A DNA stretch of 29,297 nucleotides from JBBDYH01 sp040901795 (GTDB taxonomy: Bacteria; Planctomycetota; Planctomycetia; Pirellulales; JALHPA01), in NCBI GenBank assembly GCA_040901795.1, contig JBBDYH010000065.1, positions 1-29,297 of the forward strand, given 5' to 3'. Under the pieces are notes generated by a model that worked only from the letters and a program-made list of their open reading frames with translations, was not told the DNA's origin and ran no database searches. The position numbers and the translations under genes are program-made. Shown one piece after another: positions 20,334 to 28,254 of this stretch (position 1 is its first letter; each line of letters starts with the position of its first letter).

Positions 20334-21278
20334 TTACGCCACCGGCTGCGGCTCTTTTTCGCGGAGCTCCAAGGGGAGCGGGAAGAAAACGTGTTCTTCG
20401 CGCGTCATGCGCTCTTCGACGTGCGCGCCAAACGTGCGGCATAACAGGTCGAGGCAGCCTTCGACCAGGTCTTCGGGAGCGCTGGCGCCCGCGGTCACCG
20501 CCACGACCTCATCGCCGCGGAACCAGGTCGGATCAATATCGGCCGGACCATCGATCAAGTACGCCGGAATGCCGTGTTCGGCGGCGATTTCGGCCAGCCG
20601 GTTGCTGTTCGAGCTGTTCTCGCTGCCGACGACGACGACGGCGTCAACGTCATCGAGCACCGCCTTGAGCGCTTCCTGGCGGTTCTGCGTCGCATAGCAG
20701 ATGTCCTCCTTCGGCGAGCCGACACAGTGCGGATAGCGCCGCTTCAATTGCGAGATAATTACATTCGCTTCATCGACGCTGAGCGTAGTCTGCGTGAGAA
20801 ACGCGATCTTGTCCGTGGAGGAAAGATCGAGCGCATCGACGTCAGCCAGCGACTCCACGAGTGTAATCTGACCGGGGGCGACGCCGAGGACGCCGACGAC
20901 CTCGTCGTGGTCACGATGCCCCACCAGCACGATCTTGTACCCCTGCTCGGCAAATCGGGCGGCCTGCCAGTGGACCTTGCGCACCAACGGGCAGGTGGCG
21001 TCGATCACGTGCAGGTTCTTTTCCGCGGCGGCGGTTTCGACCAGCGGCGAGACGCCGTGCGCGCTATACATCACGCGCGCGCCGCTGGGTACCAGATCGA
21101 TATCGTCCAAAAAGATCACGCCTTGATGGCGAAAGCGATCGACGATGTGCTTGTTGTGAACAATCTCGTGATAGACGTACAGCGGCGCGCCGTAGATCTC
21201 CAGCGCCCGTTCCAGGGCTGTCACCGCCATGTTGACGCCGGCGCAAAAGCCGCGCGGCCGAGCGAGCACAATTTTCAT
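20334..21278 (-). CDS. ispH: 4-hydroxy-3-methylbut-2-enyl diphosphate reductase
   Basis: A 314-residue IspH (LytB), normal length, which reduces HMBPP to IPP and DMAPP in the last step of the non-mevalonate pathway. The three cluster cysteines are present: C12 (PRGFCAGV), C96 (VIDATCPLV) and C194 (EDICYATQNRQ). Substrate-binding histidines H41 (EIVHN), H74 (SAHGVSP) and H124 and the acidic E126 (HRDHDEVVG) are also there, as is the TQTTLS segment (163-168). ATG 21278 fits the usual MKIVLARPRGFCAG start. The stop codon touches a tandem repeat, with ispG 152 bp downstream on the same strand. The likely promoter lies in the palindrome-rich gap upstream. Confidence 0.97.
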   Translation of the reverse strand: MKIVLARPRGFCAGVNMAVTALERALEIYGAPLYVYHEIVHNKHIVDRFRHQGVIFLDDIDLVPSGARVMYSAHGVSPLVETAAAEKNLHVIDATCPLVRKVHWQAARFAEQGYKIVLVGHRDHDEVVGVLGVAPGQITLVESLADVDALDLSSTDKIAFLTQTTLSVDEANVIISQLKRRYPHCVGSPKEDICYATQNRQEALKAVLDDVDAVVVVGSENSSNSNRLAEIAAEHGIPAYLIDGPADIDPTWFRGDEVVAVTAGASAPEDLVEGCLDLLCRTFGAHVEERMTREEHVFFPLPLELREKEPQPVA

Positions 21279-21359
21279 GGAGTTAGCTTTCTCTCTGCTA
21301 CGACCAATTTGTTTCCGAAGTACGGAGATTTTCCGACAGCCGAATTCTTCAACAATATC

Positions 21360-21441
21360 GCCCCTCCGGGGCTGCAAGGCTTACTCCCCAACCGTTCCGG
21401 GGGCTGGCGCCCCCGGCTACAGAGTGTCGCCCCTCCGGGGC
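21360..21441. repeat. Palindromic repeat cluster upstream of ispH
   Basis: GCCCC-TCC-GGGGC occurs at 21360-21372 and again at 21429-21441. Between them lies CCGGGGGC-TGGC-GCCCCCGG (21397-21416). The context TCGCCCCTCCGGGGCT is the same in both outer copies. The cluster lies in the 209-bp gap between ispH and the HD-GYP gene, both on the minus strand. Confidence 0.8.
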
Positions 21442-21487
21442 TTATCTGCGAGTTTGCGACTTTGCGGTTAACCTTTTCAATGCGGCG

Positions 21488-22555
21488 CTATGCAGTGGCA
21501 AGCTGCACTGCGGGCGAGACGACCGGGTCGATCCGCGCCAAGGGCGCCTGTTCAGCCGAGCCGTCGGCCAGCGCGTGGTGAATCGCCTCGAATTGGTCCG
21601 CCAGCTCGACAAAGCCATCAATAATGTCGGGATCGAAATGGCTTCCCGAGCTCTTCATGATCATGCGTTTGGCTTCTTCATGCGGCAGCGCGGCTCGGTA
21701 CACCCGGTCCGAGGTCAACGCATCGTAGACATCGGCCACCGCCACAATACGGGCGCAGAGCGGAATCTCCTCGCCGGCCAAGCCGACAGGATAGCCGGTC
21801 CCGTCGAAGCGCTCGTGATGGCAGGCCACGATGTCGCGCGCAAATCGTAAGAATTCGGCGTCGGGATACTTGGCCAGCGCCAGATCGAGCTGCGCTTTGC
21901 CCACAGTCGTGTGCGTGCGCATGATGGCGAACTCCTCGTCCGTGAGCTTTCCCGGCTTCTTCAGAATGTTGTCCGGGATGGCGACCTTGCCGATGTCGTG
22001 CAGCGGGCTGGTCTCGTACACCAGCCGCACGAACTTGTCGTCAATCTTGCCGCGGTACTTTGGATAGTCCATCAGCCGGCGGGCGAGGAGCTGCGCGTAG
22101 CACCGGACGCGCTCCAAGTGCTGGCCCGTTTCCTGATCGCGCGACTCGGTCAGGTTGGCCATCGCAAAAATCGCGATCTCCCGCGACTCCAGCGAAAGCA
22201 CCCGTTCTCCGGCGCGGACCCGCACCAACAGCTCGGGCGGATTGAACGGCTTGCTGATGAAGTCGTCCGCCCCGGCCGACAAGCCGGTGACAATATCGGC
22301 CGTCGTGTTATGACTGGTGACGAGGATGAAATAGACGTACGTCGTGGACAGCGCGCGGACTTTGCGGCACAGCTCCAGGCCGTTCATGCCGGGCATCTCC
22401 CAATCAGAGACGATCAGCCGGTGCACGCCCTTGCGCACCCACTCCAGCGCCTCTTCGCCGTTGCTGGCGGTATCGACGGTATGGCCAGCTTTCACCAGCG
22501 TCCGCTGGAGCAATTCCAGCGCGATCTCGCTGTCGTCTACGATCAGAATGCGCAT
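21488..22555 (-). CDS. Response regulator with HD-GYP cyclic di-GMP phosphodiesterase domain
   Basis: A 355-residue two-domain protein. The receiver domain (1-118) has the acidic pocket DD (7-8), phospho-acceptor D51 (SDWEMPG) and K102 (SKPFNPPE). The HD-GYP domain (about 125-325) has H186-D187 in PLHDIGKVAIPD, H215, H246-H247 and the GYP motif in RFDGTGYPVG (254-256), then RIVAVADVYDALTSDR. HD-GYP domains hydrolyse cyclic di-GMP, and phosphorylation of the receiver would control this. Its ATG is 9 nt downstream of the Hpt gene, so the two form an operon and the Hpt protein is a plausible phosphodonor. No sensor kinase is in the window. The last 30 residues are unstructured. Confidence 0.95.
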   Translation of the reverse strand: MRILIVDDSEIALELLQRTLVKAGHTVDTASNGEEALEWVRKGVHRLIVSDWEMPGMNGLELCRKVRALSTTYVYFILVTSHNTTADIVTGLSAGADDFISKPFNPPELLVRVRAGERVLSLESREIAIFAMANLTESRDQETGQHLERVRCYAQLLARRLMDYPKYRGKIDDKFVRLVYETSPLHDIGKVAIPDNILKKPGKLTDEEFAIMRTHTTVGKAQLDLALAKYPDAEFLRFARDIVACHHERFDGTGYPVGLAGEEIPLCARIVAVADVYDALTSDRVYRAALPHEEAKRMIMKSSGSHFDPDIIDGFVELADQFEAIHHALADGSAEQAPLARIDPVVSPAVQLATA

Positions 22556-22564
22556 TGCAAAACC

Positions 22565-22999
22565 TTAAGCCTGGTTGGCGGACGTGGAGAGCGCGTCAAG
22601 TGCCTTCGGCAAGCGCTGGCGGCACTGGTCAGCCGCGCTCGACAGCGCGGCAGCCAGGCGCGCGACTTGTGGATCTGGAACGTCATGAGCGTTCCGCAGG
22701 CGCGTTTCCAGTTCGGCCGCCGCCTGTTGCAGTCGCACAGCCGACAAACTTCCCGCCTCCCCCTTCAGGGTATGCGCTTGCTTGAGCACCTCGGAGCGGT
22801 CTCCCGCGGCCAGCGATGTCTCGATTTCGGCGACGCTTGTCAAGAGCCGCTCGCCGAACCGGCCCAGCAATTTGGCGGCCAGGCTCGCATCGCCCATGCA
22901 GCGGTCCACCAGCGCATCGAGATCAAAAACGCCATTCAAATTCGCAGTCGTCAGCTGGGACGTGTTTTGCGGCTCGGTCGTTGTCGATAATTCGGGCAT
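22565..22999 (-). CDS. Histidine phosphotransfer (Hpt) domain protein
   Basis: A 144-residue stand-alone Hpt protein. It relays phosphate between a hybrid sensor kinase and a response regulator. The signature KQAHTLKGEAGSLSAVRLQ contains the phosphorylated histidine (H76). The surrounding four-helix pattern is clear, with FDLDALVDRCMGDASLAAKL before it and QQAAAELETRLR after it. ATG 22999 is preferred over the TTG two codons upstream because GGAGGG lies about 7 nt before it. The HD-GYP regulator follows after 9 nt. The partner kinase must be elsewhere. Confidence 0.92.
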   Translation of the reverse strand: MPELSTTTEPQNTSQLTTANLNGVFDLDALVDRCMGDASLAAKLLGRFGERLLTSVAEIETSLAAGDRSEVLKQAHTLKGEAGSLSAVRLQQAAAELETRLRNAHDVPDPQVARLAAALSSAADQCRQRLPKALDALSTSANQA

Positions 23000-23312
23000 T
23001 GCCAACCCTCCAGGTTGATAGAGGTTTGCGCGACCACCTGACGGCCCGGTAGCGGCTCACCAAAATACTCTAGCACTCCAAATCACAACTACTGGCTCGC
23101 CGCGACGGGCCGGCCAGGTGCTGCCAGGAGGCCTGAAACGATTTTGCCGCCCCTAGCGATGCTGCCGTCGTACCCGTCTGACGCGGGGATAACCTTTACA
23201 GCGCTCGGATGCCACGCTGCCACGGGCCGGATTTGAATTGCCTGAGGAAAAAGGTACGAATCCATATCCGCCAGGATGTACCAGGAGATTCCACGCCCAA
23301 GGTTCCCAACGC
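23000..23312. other. Divergent intergenic region between two cyclic di-GMP signalling genes
   Basis: This 313-bp gap separates the Hpt/HD-GYP operon (minus) from the GGDEF regulator (plus), so it should hold both promoters. A weak plus-strand candidate is TTGAAT (23233-23238) with a 16-nt spacer to TACGAA (23255-23260). I see no convincing minus-strand pair, gene or hairpin. Confidence 0.4.
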
Positions 23313-24959
23313 ATGGCCGCCATCAACAAACGACGCATTCTGATCATCGACGACCAGGAGGCGATCCACGACGACTATCGGAAGATTATCTGCCCGGTCC
23401 GTCCGCAGCACGACGCGCTCGTCGAGGTCGAATCGCAACTGTTTGGAGACATTACCGTCGACCTCAACGGGGATGACATTTACGAGGTCGATTCGGCTTT
23501 TCAAGGACAGGACGCAGTAACGCTGGTCGAGAAATCGTTGGCCGAGGGCCGACCGTATGCTGTGGCGTTCGTCGATATCCGGATGCCGCCCGGCTGGGAT
23601 GGCATCCATACCGTTCGCGCCATGTGGGATATCGATCCGGAGATTCTCGTGGTGCTCTGCTCGGCGTATTCGGATTATGCCTGGGAAGACATCGTTCACA
23701 AGCTGGGCCGCACGGATCGGTTTCTGATGCTTCGCAAACCGTTCGACAACGTCGAAGTCCGGCAATGTGCCGCGGCGCTGACGGAGCGGTGGGTGATTAG
23801 CCGCGCCGACGCGCTGACCGGCATGCTCAACCGCCGCGCCTTCGAGGAGCATTTGCGGCGCGAGTGGGCCTATTCGGTACGCGAAGACCGCGGCCTGGTC
23901 TGCGTGATGGCAGATCTCGACTATTTCAAGAGCATCAACGACAAGCATGGGCACGACACGGGGGACAAGGCGCTCTTGCTGATCACCGATTTGATGAGCA
24001 AACACATTCGGCCGGGGGACATCCTCTGCCGGTACGGCGGTGAGGAGTTCTGCGTCCTGTTGCCGAACACCGACGAGCCGACCGCTTACGATTGGACCGA
24101 GCAGTTGCGGCACATCGTGGCCAATACGCCGCTGCAGGCCGGTGAACATGCCATCCAGATGACGGCGAGCTTCGGGATCGCGGCCAAGAGCGCCGCCATC
24201 TTTCGACAGGAAGACCTGGTGTGCAAGGCCGACGATGCGCTCCGCGCCGCCAAACTTGCCGGCCGCAACCGAGTGGTGAGCTGGGCCGAGCTGAACCGCG
24301 ACGAAGACTCGCCGCGGCTACAGCGGTACGCCGCGATCTTCTCCGGTTTGGTGGCCCGTGAGATTATGAACGCCCCGATCACTTGCTTGCCAACTGACAT
24401 GACCGTCGGCGACGCCGCCCAGTTGTTTCTGAAGCAGGAAATCAATTCGGCGCCCGTGGTGAACGCCGAGGGTTTGCTGGCCGGAATCGTCTCCGAAAAG
24501 GACATCATGGAAGGGCTCGGTCATCAGAATGGTTGGAACGCTACGCTGGCTGACATCATGACCCCGCGCGTCATTTTCTACGAGCCGGAGACGCGCGCCG
24601 AACTGATCTTCGAGTTCCTCTGCCGCGTGCAAATTCATCGTGTGGTGATCGTCGAGCAGGGCCGGCCGCTGGGGCTCGTGAGCCGCGGCAGCTTTTTGCG
24701 TTGGATTCAGAACTATGCCAGCGTGCGCCAGGCCAGCGGATCTTCGATCGACGCGCGGCCCAGGCTGCTCAAGACCGCCGATGCGCTGACCACGCGGGCT
24801 CAACTGATGCGAGACGAACTGGATGAAGACCCGGACGAAGTTGTCAAGCCCGTCGTCAACGGCGTATCCTCGCTCCAAACCTTAATGTGCGAATTGCTTT
24901 CCTGGGCACGGTGCTCTCAAACTCCTCAAGACAGCAAGGACTGCGTGGTGACCCCATGA
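23313..24959 (+). CDS. Response regulator with GGDEF (diguanylate cyclase) and paired CBS domains
   Basis: A 548-residue protein. ATG 23313 starts MAAINKRRILIIDDQ; the upstream frame is non-coding. The receiver domain (about 7-155) has D88 (AFVDIRMPPG) and K142 (LRKPFD). The GGDEF domain (about 165-325) opens DALTGMLNRRAF, has DLDYFKSINDKHGHDTGD, and shows an active GGEEF (242-246). Five residues before it is RPGD (233-236), the RxxD product-inhibition site. Two CBS domains follow (about 345-465: VAREIMNAPITCLPTDMTVG and ADIMTPRVIFYEPETRAEL), which in other proteins bind adenosyl nucleotides. The product should be cyclic di-GMP. The stop overlaps the ATG of the polyprenyl synthase by ATGA, indicating translational coupling. 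Confidence 0.94.
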   Translation: MAAINKRRILIIDDQEAIHDDYRKIICPVRPQHDALVEVESQLFGDITVDLNGDDIYEVDSAFQGQDAVTLVEKSLAEGRPYAVAFVDIRMPPGWDGIHTVRAMWDIDPEILVVLCSAYSDYAWEDIVHKLGRTDRFLMLRKPFDNVEVRQCAAALTERWVISRADALTGMLNRRAFEEHLRREWAYSVREDRGLVCVMADLDYFKSINDKHGHDTGDKALLLITDLMSKHIRPGDILCRYGGEEFCVLLPNTDEPTAYDWTEQLRHIVANTPLQAGEHAIQMTASFGIAAKSAAIFRQEDLVCKADDALRAAKLAGRNRVVSWAELNRDEDSPRLQRYAAIFSGLVAREIMNAPITCLPTDMTVGDAAQLFLKQEINSAPVVNAEGLLAGIVSEKDIMEGLGHQNGWNATLADIMTPRVIFYEPETRAELIFEFLCRVQIHRVVIVEQGRPLGLVSRGSFLRWIQNYASVRQASGSSIDARPRLLKTADALTTRAQLMRDELDEDPDEVVKPVVNGVSSLQTLMCELLSWARCSQTPQDSKDCVVTP

Positions 24960-25888
24960 ATAACGTTTCTGTAACGCTTTCGACAGACGGGACGGCTTCG
25001 GTCCAAGCGCCGGTGCAGCGGAGCCACGACTCGTTGGCCCATAAGCAGCAGGCGATTGAAACCGCGCTCGACCGCTACACGGGGTTTTCGCCCGACTGCC
25101 CACAACTCCTTCGCGAGGCGATTCGCTATAGCCTGTTGACCCCCGGCAAGCGGCTGCGGCCGATGCTGGTGATGCTGGCAGCCGAGGCCTGCGGCGGCAA
25201 CGTCGACGTGGCGACGCCAGCCGCTTGCGCCGTGGAGATGATTCATACCTACTCGTTGATCCATGACGACCTGCCCTCGATGGACAACGACGACGCCCGC
25301 CGGGGCAAGCCCACTTGCCACAAGAAATTTGGCGAAGGGGTGGCGATCCTCGCCGGCGACGCACTGTTGGCCTTGGCGTTCGAGGTGCTGGCGCGCGAGA
25401 TCACTCCGCCGGAAGTCGCCGTCGCCTGCACGGCCACGCTGGCCAGGGCCTCGGGCGCGACGGCGCTGGTGGGCGGCCAATGCGACGATATCGGACAGGA
25501 ATTGGCCTCCGGCTCGCGCGAGCTGCTCGAGTCGATCCACAATCGCAAGACGGGCGCGCTGTTCCTCGCCTCGCTGCGGATGGGGGGCCTGGTGGCGGGA
25601 GCGTCGGAGGTTGAGCTCGAGTCGCTCCGTGAATTCGGCCGCAATTTGGGCCTGGCTTTCCAGATTACCGACGACTTGCTCGACGTCCGCGAAGACCGCC
25701 GCAGCGGCGCGGTGAAAAAGAAAAAGGGGGACTGGGGCAAGCTCACGTTCCCCAACCTGATTGGCGAGAAGCAAAGTCGCCAGGAAGTGGAACGCCTGAT
25801 CGCGGCCGGTTGCGACGCGCTGGAGCCATTCGGAAACAGCGCACGCAGTCTTCGGGCGCTGGCAACGTTTGTCTCGGAGCGGTTTTAA
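24956..25888 (+). CDS. ispA: Polyprenyl diphosphate synthase (farnesyl/geranylgeranyl type)
   Basis: A 310-residue all-helical trans-prenyltransferase that condenses DMAPP or a longer allylic diphosphate with IPP. Both aspartate-rich motifs are present: DDLPSMD (104-110) in HTYSLIHDDLPSMDNDDARR and DDLLD (239-243) in FQITDDLLDVRED. GKRLRPML (64-71) is the diphosphate-binding region. The long first motif (two residues inserted) is typical of bacterial farnesyl synthases and some geranylgeranyl synthases, so the symbol ispA is the best guess, not proven. Between the second motif and the C-terminus the loop is lysine-rich (VKKKKGDWGKLTFPNLIG). ATG 24956 overlaps the preceding gene's TGA; an alternative start at 24887 would overlap it by 70 bp. 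Confidence 0.92.
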   Translation: MNNVSVTLSTDGTASVQAPVQRSHDSLAHKQQAIETALDRYTGFSPDCPQLLREAIRYSLLTPGKRLRPMLVMLAAEACGGNVDVATPAACAVEMIHTYSLIHDDLPSMDNDDARRGKPTCHKKFGEGVAILAGDALLALAFEVLAREITPPEVAVACTATLARASGATALVGGQCDDIGQELASGSRELLESIHNRKTGALFLASLRMGGLVAGASEVELESLREFGRNLGLAFQITDDLLDVREDRRSGAVKKKKGDWGKLTFPNLIGEKQSRQEVERLIAAGCDALEPFGNSARSLRALATFVSERF

Positions 25889-25897
25889 GCACAAGCG

Positions 25898-25962
25898 GTA
25901 GCCGAAGTCGCCAGACTTCGGGAAGTCGACGCCGCAGCCGGAATTCTGGCGAATTACGCTAC
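25898..25962. repeat. Imperfect inverted repeat between the prenyl synthase and antiporter genes
   Basis: GTAGCCGAAGTCGCCAGA (25898-25915) and TCTGGCGAATTACGCTAC (25945-25962) are reverse complements at 15 of 18 positions. CCGAAGTCGCCAGACTTCGG inside the left part also folds on its own. It follows the stop codon by 9 nt, has no T-run, and resembles the other palindromic repeats here. Confidence 0.65.
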
Positions 25963-26003
25963 GACCGGACGGCCCCATTCCGCGCGGTTTCCGAGGTTTC
26001 TCG

Positions 26004-27419
26004 ATGACCTACTCCGCACACGGCGAAACCGCGCCTCGATTCTTCGGCCGCGAGCTGCGCAGCCTCATCGCCACTTACGCTGTGGTCGTGGGCGGTCCGC
26101 TCGCGGCCACGGGTCTGGCTTGCTATCTCGGTAGCCGCTTTTTCGCCGCGGCGTCGTCACCATCGTCTCAAGTGCTTGACATGCCGGCCGAACCTCGGCC
26201 GTTACTCGAGCTCCTGGTGGCCTTGACCGCGATTCTCTTGGTCAGTCGTGTGTTCGGCGCTTTGTTCGCGCGGCTGGGCCAGCCCAGAGTGTTAGGTGAA
26301 ATTGTCGCGGGTATCGCTTTGGGGCCGTCAGTTTTTGGCGCGGTTGCGCCGACAGTCGCCGAGCGGCTCATCTCGCCGTCAGTACTCGGACCGCTCGCAT
26401 CCATTGGCGAGTTGGGCTTGATCCTGTTCATGTTCCTGGTGGGGCTGGAGTTCGACTTGGGCCTGGTCCGCCGCAAGGGACACGTCGCGTTGCTCGTATC
26501 GCACACGAGCATTTGCCTGCCCTTTCTCGGCGGCGTCGTGCTGGGCCTGGGCAGCTATGCGCTTTGGTACCAGGACGTGGTGCCGTTCCTGCCGTTCGTG
26601 CTGTTCATGGGGCTGGCGATGTCGGTGACCGCGTTTCCGGTACTGACGAGGATTCTGCGCGATCGCAACCTGCACACGACTTCGCTGGGGGCGCTGGCCG
26701 TCGCCTGCGCGGCCGCCGACGACATCACCGCGTGGTGCTTACTTGCCGCGCTGCTGGGCTATGCGAATTCCGAACCGGGCGCCGGCCTGGCGAGCATTGC
26801 GGGCGCACTGTTGTTTTGCGCGACCATGTGGGGTGTGGTTCGACCGCTGCTCCAACGCTTGTCAGCTTCCGGGGCTGCCAGCCTCGGGACGCTGCTGCTG
26901 GGATTGTTTTGCTCGGCACTCGCCGCCGAATGGGTCGGAATCCACGCGTTCTTCGGAGCGTTTCTGTTCGGGCTCTGCGTGCCGCGCGACGCACTGTCGG
27001 CCGAACAGCTTACCGGAAAGCTTCAAGACGTTACCGGCACCTTGCTGATGCCCGCTTTCTTCGTGATCAGCGGCATGCGGACCGAGTTTGGCACGCTGCA
27101 AGAGTTTGACGGCTGGTTGCTGTGTGGTCTGGTCGTCGCAGTGGCCGCGGCGGGGAAACTGATCGGGACGATCGTTCCGGCACGGTTGGCCGGCTTGGAT
27201 TGGAACGAGTCGGTCCGCCTCGGCATCCTCATGAACACGCGCGGGCTGATGGAGATTGTAATCGCCAATATCGCGCTGGACTGCGGCATCATTCCGCCGC
27301 AGATGTTCACGGTGCTGGTCGTCATGGCGCTGGCGACGACTTTCGCCACCGGACCGCTGCTGAATCTGACCGAGCGGTGGTCCAAACAGATTCCGCGCGC
27401 GGCTCGAACGTCATCCTGA
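26004..27419 (+). CDS. Cation/proton antiporter, CPA2 (KefB/Na+-H+ exchanger) family
   Basis: A 471-residue membrane protein with about 12-13 hydrophobic segments, the size of the membrane core of CPA2 antiporters. Recognisable family features are LGQPRVLGEIVAGIALGPSV (91-110) in an early helix, GELGLILFMFLVGLEFDL, and the paired acids D239-D240 in ACAAADDITAWCLLAALLG, the cation/proton-binding site of the family. MSVTAFPVLTRILRD and MNTRGLMEIVIANIAL are further conserved segments. No C-terminal RCK/TrkA nucleotide-binding domain is present, unlike Kef channels. Na+ or K+ specificity cannot be read. It stands alone, convergent with the broken peptidoglycan-binding gene whose 3' end is only 14 bp away. 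Confidence 0.93.
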   Translation: MTYSAHGETAPRFFGRELRSLIATYAVVVGGPLAATGLACYLGSRFFAAASSPSSQVLDMPAEPRPLLELLVALTAILLVSRVFGALFARLGQPRVLGEIVAGIALGPSVFGAVAPTVAERLISPSVLGPLASIGELGLILFMFLVGLEFDLGLVRRKGHVALLVSHTSICLPFLGGVVLGLGSYALWYQDVVPFLPFVLFMGLAMSVTAFPVLTRILRDRNLHTTSLGALAVACAAADDITAWCLLAALLGYANSEPGAGLASIAGALLFCATMWGVVRPLLQRLSASGAASLGTLLLGLFCSALAAEWVGIHAFFGAFLFGLCVPRDALSAEQLTGKLQDVTGTLLMPAFFVISGMRTEFGTLQEFDGWLLCGLVVAVAAAGKLIGTIVPARLAGLDWNESVRLGILMNTRGLMEIVIANIALDCGIIPPQMFTVLVVMALATTFATGPLLNLTERWSKQIPRAARTSS

Positions 27420-27433
27420 GGGCGGTGCGACGC

Positions 27434-28181
27434 TCAAAACGTCGACGCCTGTTGAGAACTTGGGACGATTTGGAATGTTCCAGCGCTCGTGATCGTGGCC
27501 GGCCGAGTATCCTCGGTCAAGTGCCTACGAAGCGGAACCCGAAGCTCTTGAGTTGTCGAACCTTTTCGGACCAGGACTACCAGTGCGGAGTTTAGTTTCC
27601 CGCCCGCGGCGCGAGTGCTGCAAAACCCAGGGGCGTTGTCGAGATCGGGTAAAGAAAAGCCCGGCGGTTGGACGTGAATGATCTCAAAGGGATCACGATG
27701 CCCAATTGCTGGCCGCTCAGCCACGCGGAGAAACCCTTGGGGCGGACCAAGCCAAAATAATCGCGCCTCCTTGCGTGCCGTGCCGTGTTCGAAACCCATC
27801 ACGTGAAAAAAAATCTGCGTTACTGTTCATGATCGTTCCCGGCTTTCCCGGCTGTCGGAAAACGAACGACGCAAACACTTCCGGTACAGTCCGAACTGCC
27901 GGAGGCGGAACTGGGTTCTGCCGGTCATTGATTTCGTTCAACCTGGCCAACGTTTGCTTCCCTGGCTCGACCCGGCCATCGGCGCCGCGAAAGCCGAAGT
28001 GGTGGAGTTGAAACGTCTGGATCGCATGCTGGGTCTTGGGTCCGCAGAGTCCGTCCAGAACGAGGCTCGGCGCGGGCCCTCCGTCCGCGACCGAAACATT
28101 ATTCAGTAATTGTTGGATGGAAAAGACGTCATCCAGATTATTGCGGCTCGCCCGTCCAACCGATGAGGCGATGGTCTTCAT
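27434..28181 (-). pseudogene. Frameshifted peptidoglycan-binding-domain protein (paralogue of the next gene)
   Basis: ATG at 28181 starts MKTIASSVGRASRN and reads a complete peptidoglycan-binding domain (DGLCGPKTQHAIQTFQLHHF, DGRVEPGKQTLARLNEINDR) followed by FASFVFRQPGKPGT and NADFF. At an A8 tract (27806-27813; T8 in the sense strand) the frame breaks and stops at 27717. In another frame the paralogous sequence continues from HVMGFEHGTARKEARLF through LGPPQGFLRVAERPA to GTFQIVPSSQQASTF, ending at 27434. Alignment with the intact gene at 28255-29061 runs across both parts, so one or more bases were gained or lost in the homopolymer. It may be a pseudogene, a slippage-controlled gene or a sequencing error. 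Confidence 0.85.
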
Positions 28182-28254
28182 TTGCAGGCCTTGAGAAGGG
28201 CACCATGTGGACTGCGTCTAAAAAAAGTGCAATTGCCTCTTCAACGGGCCACTC

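Noticed and set aside
21911..22990. Plus-strand open frame (359 codons) antisense to the HD-GYP and Hpt genes
   Set aside because: It spans the junction of two well-conserved genes on the other strand, and its composition (many Arg, Gln and His) is that of an antisense frame.
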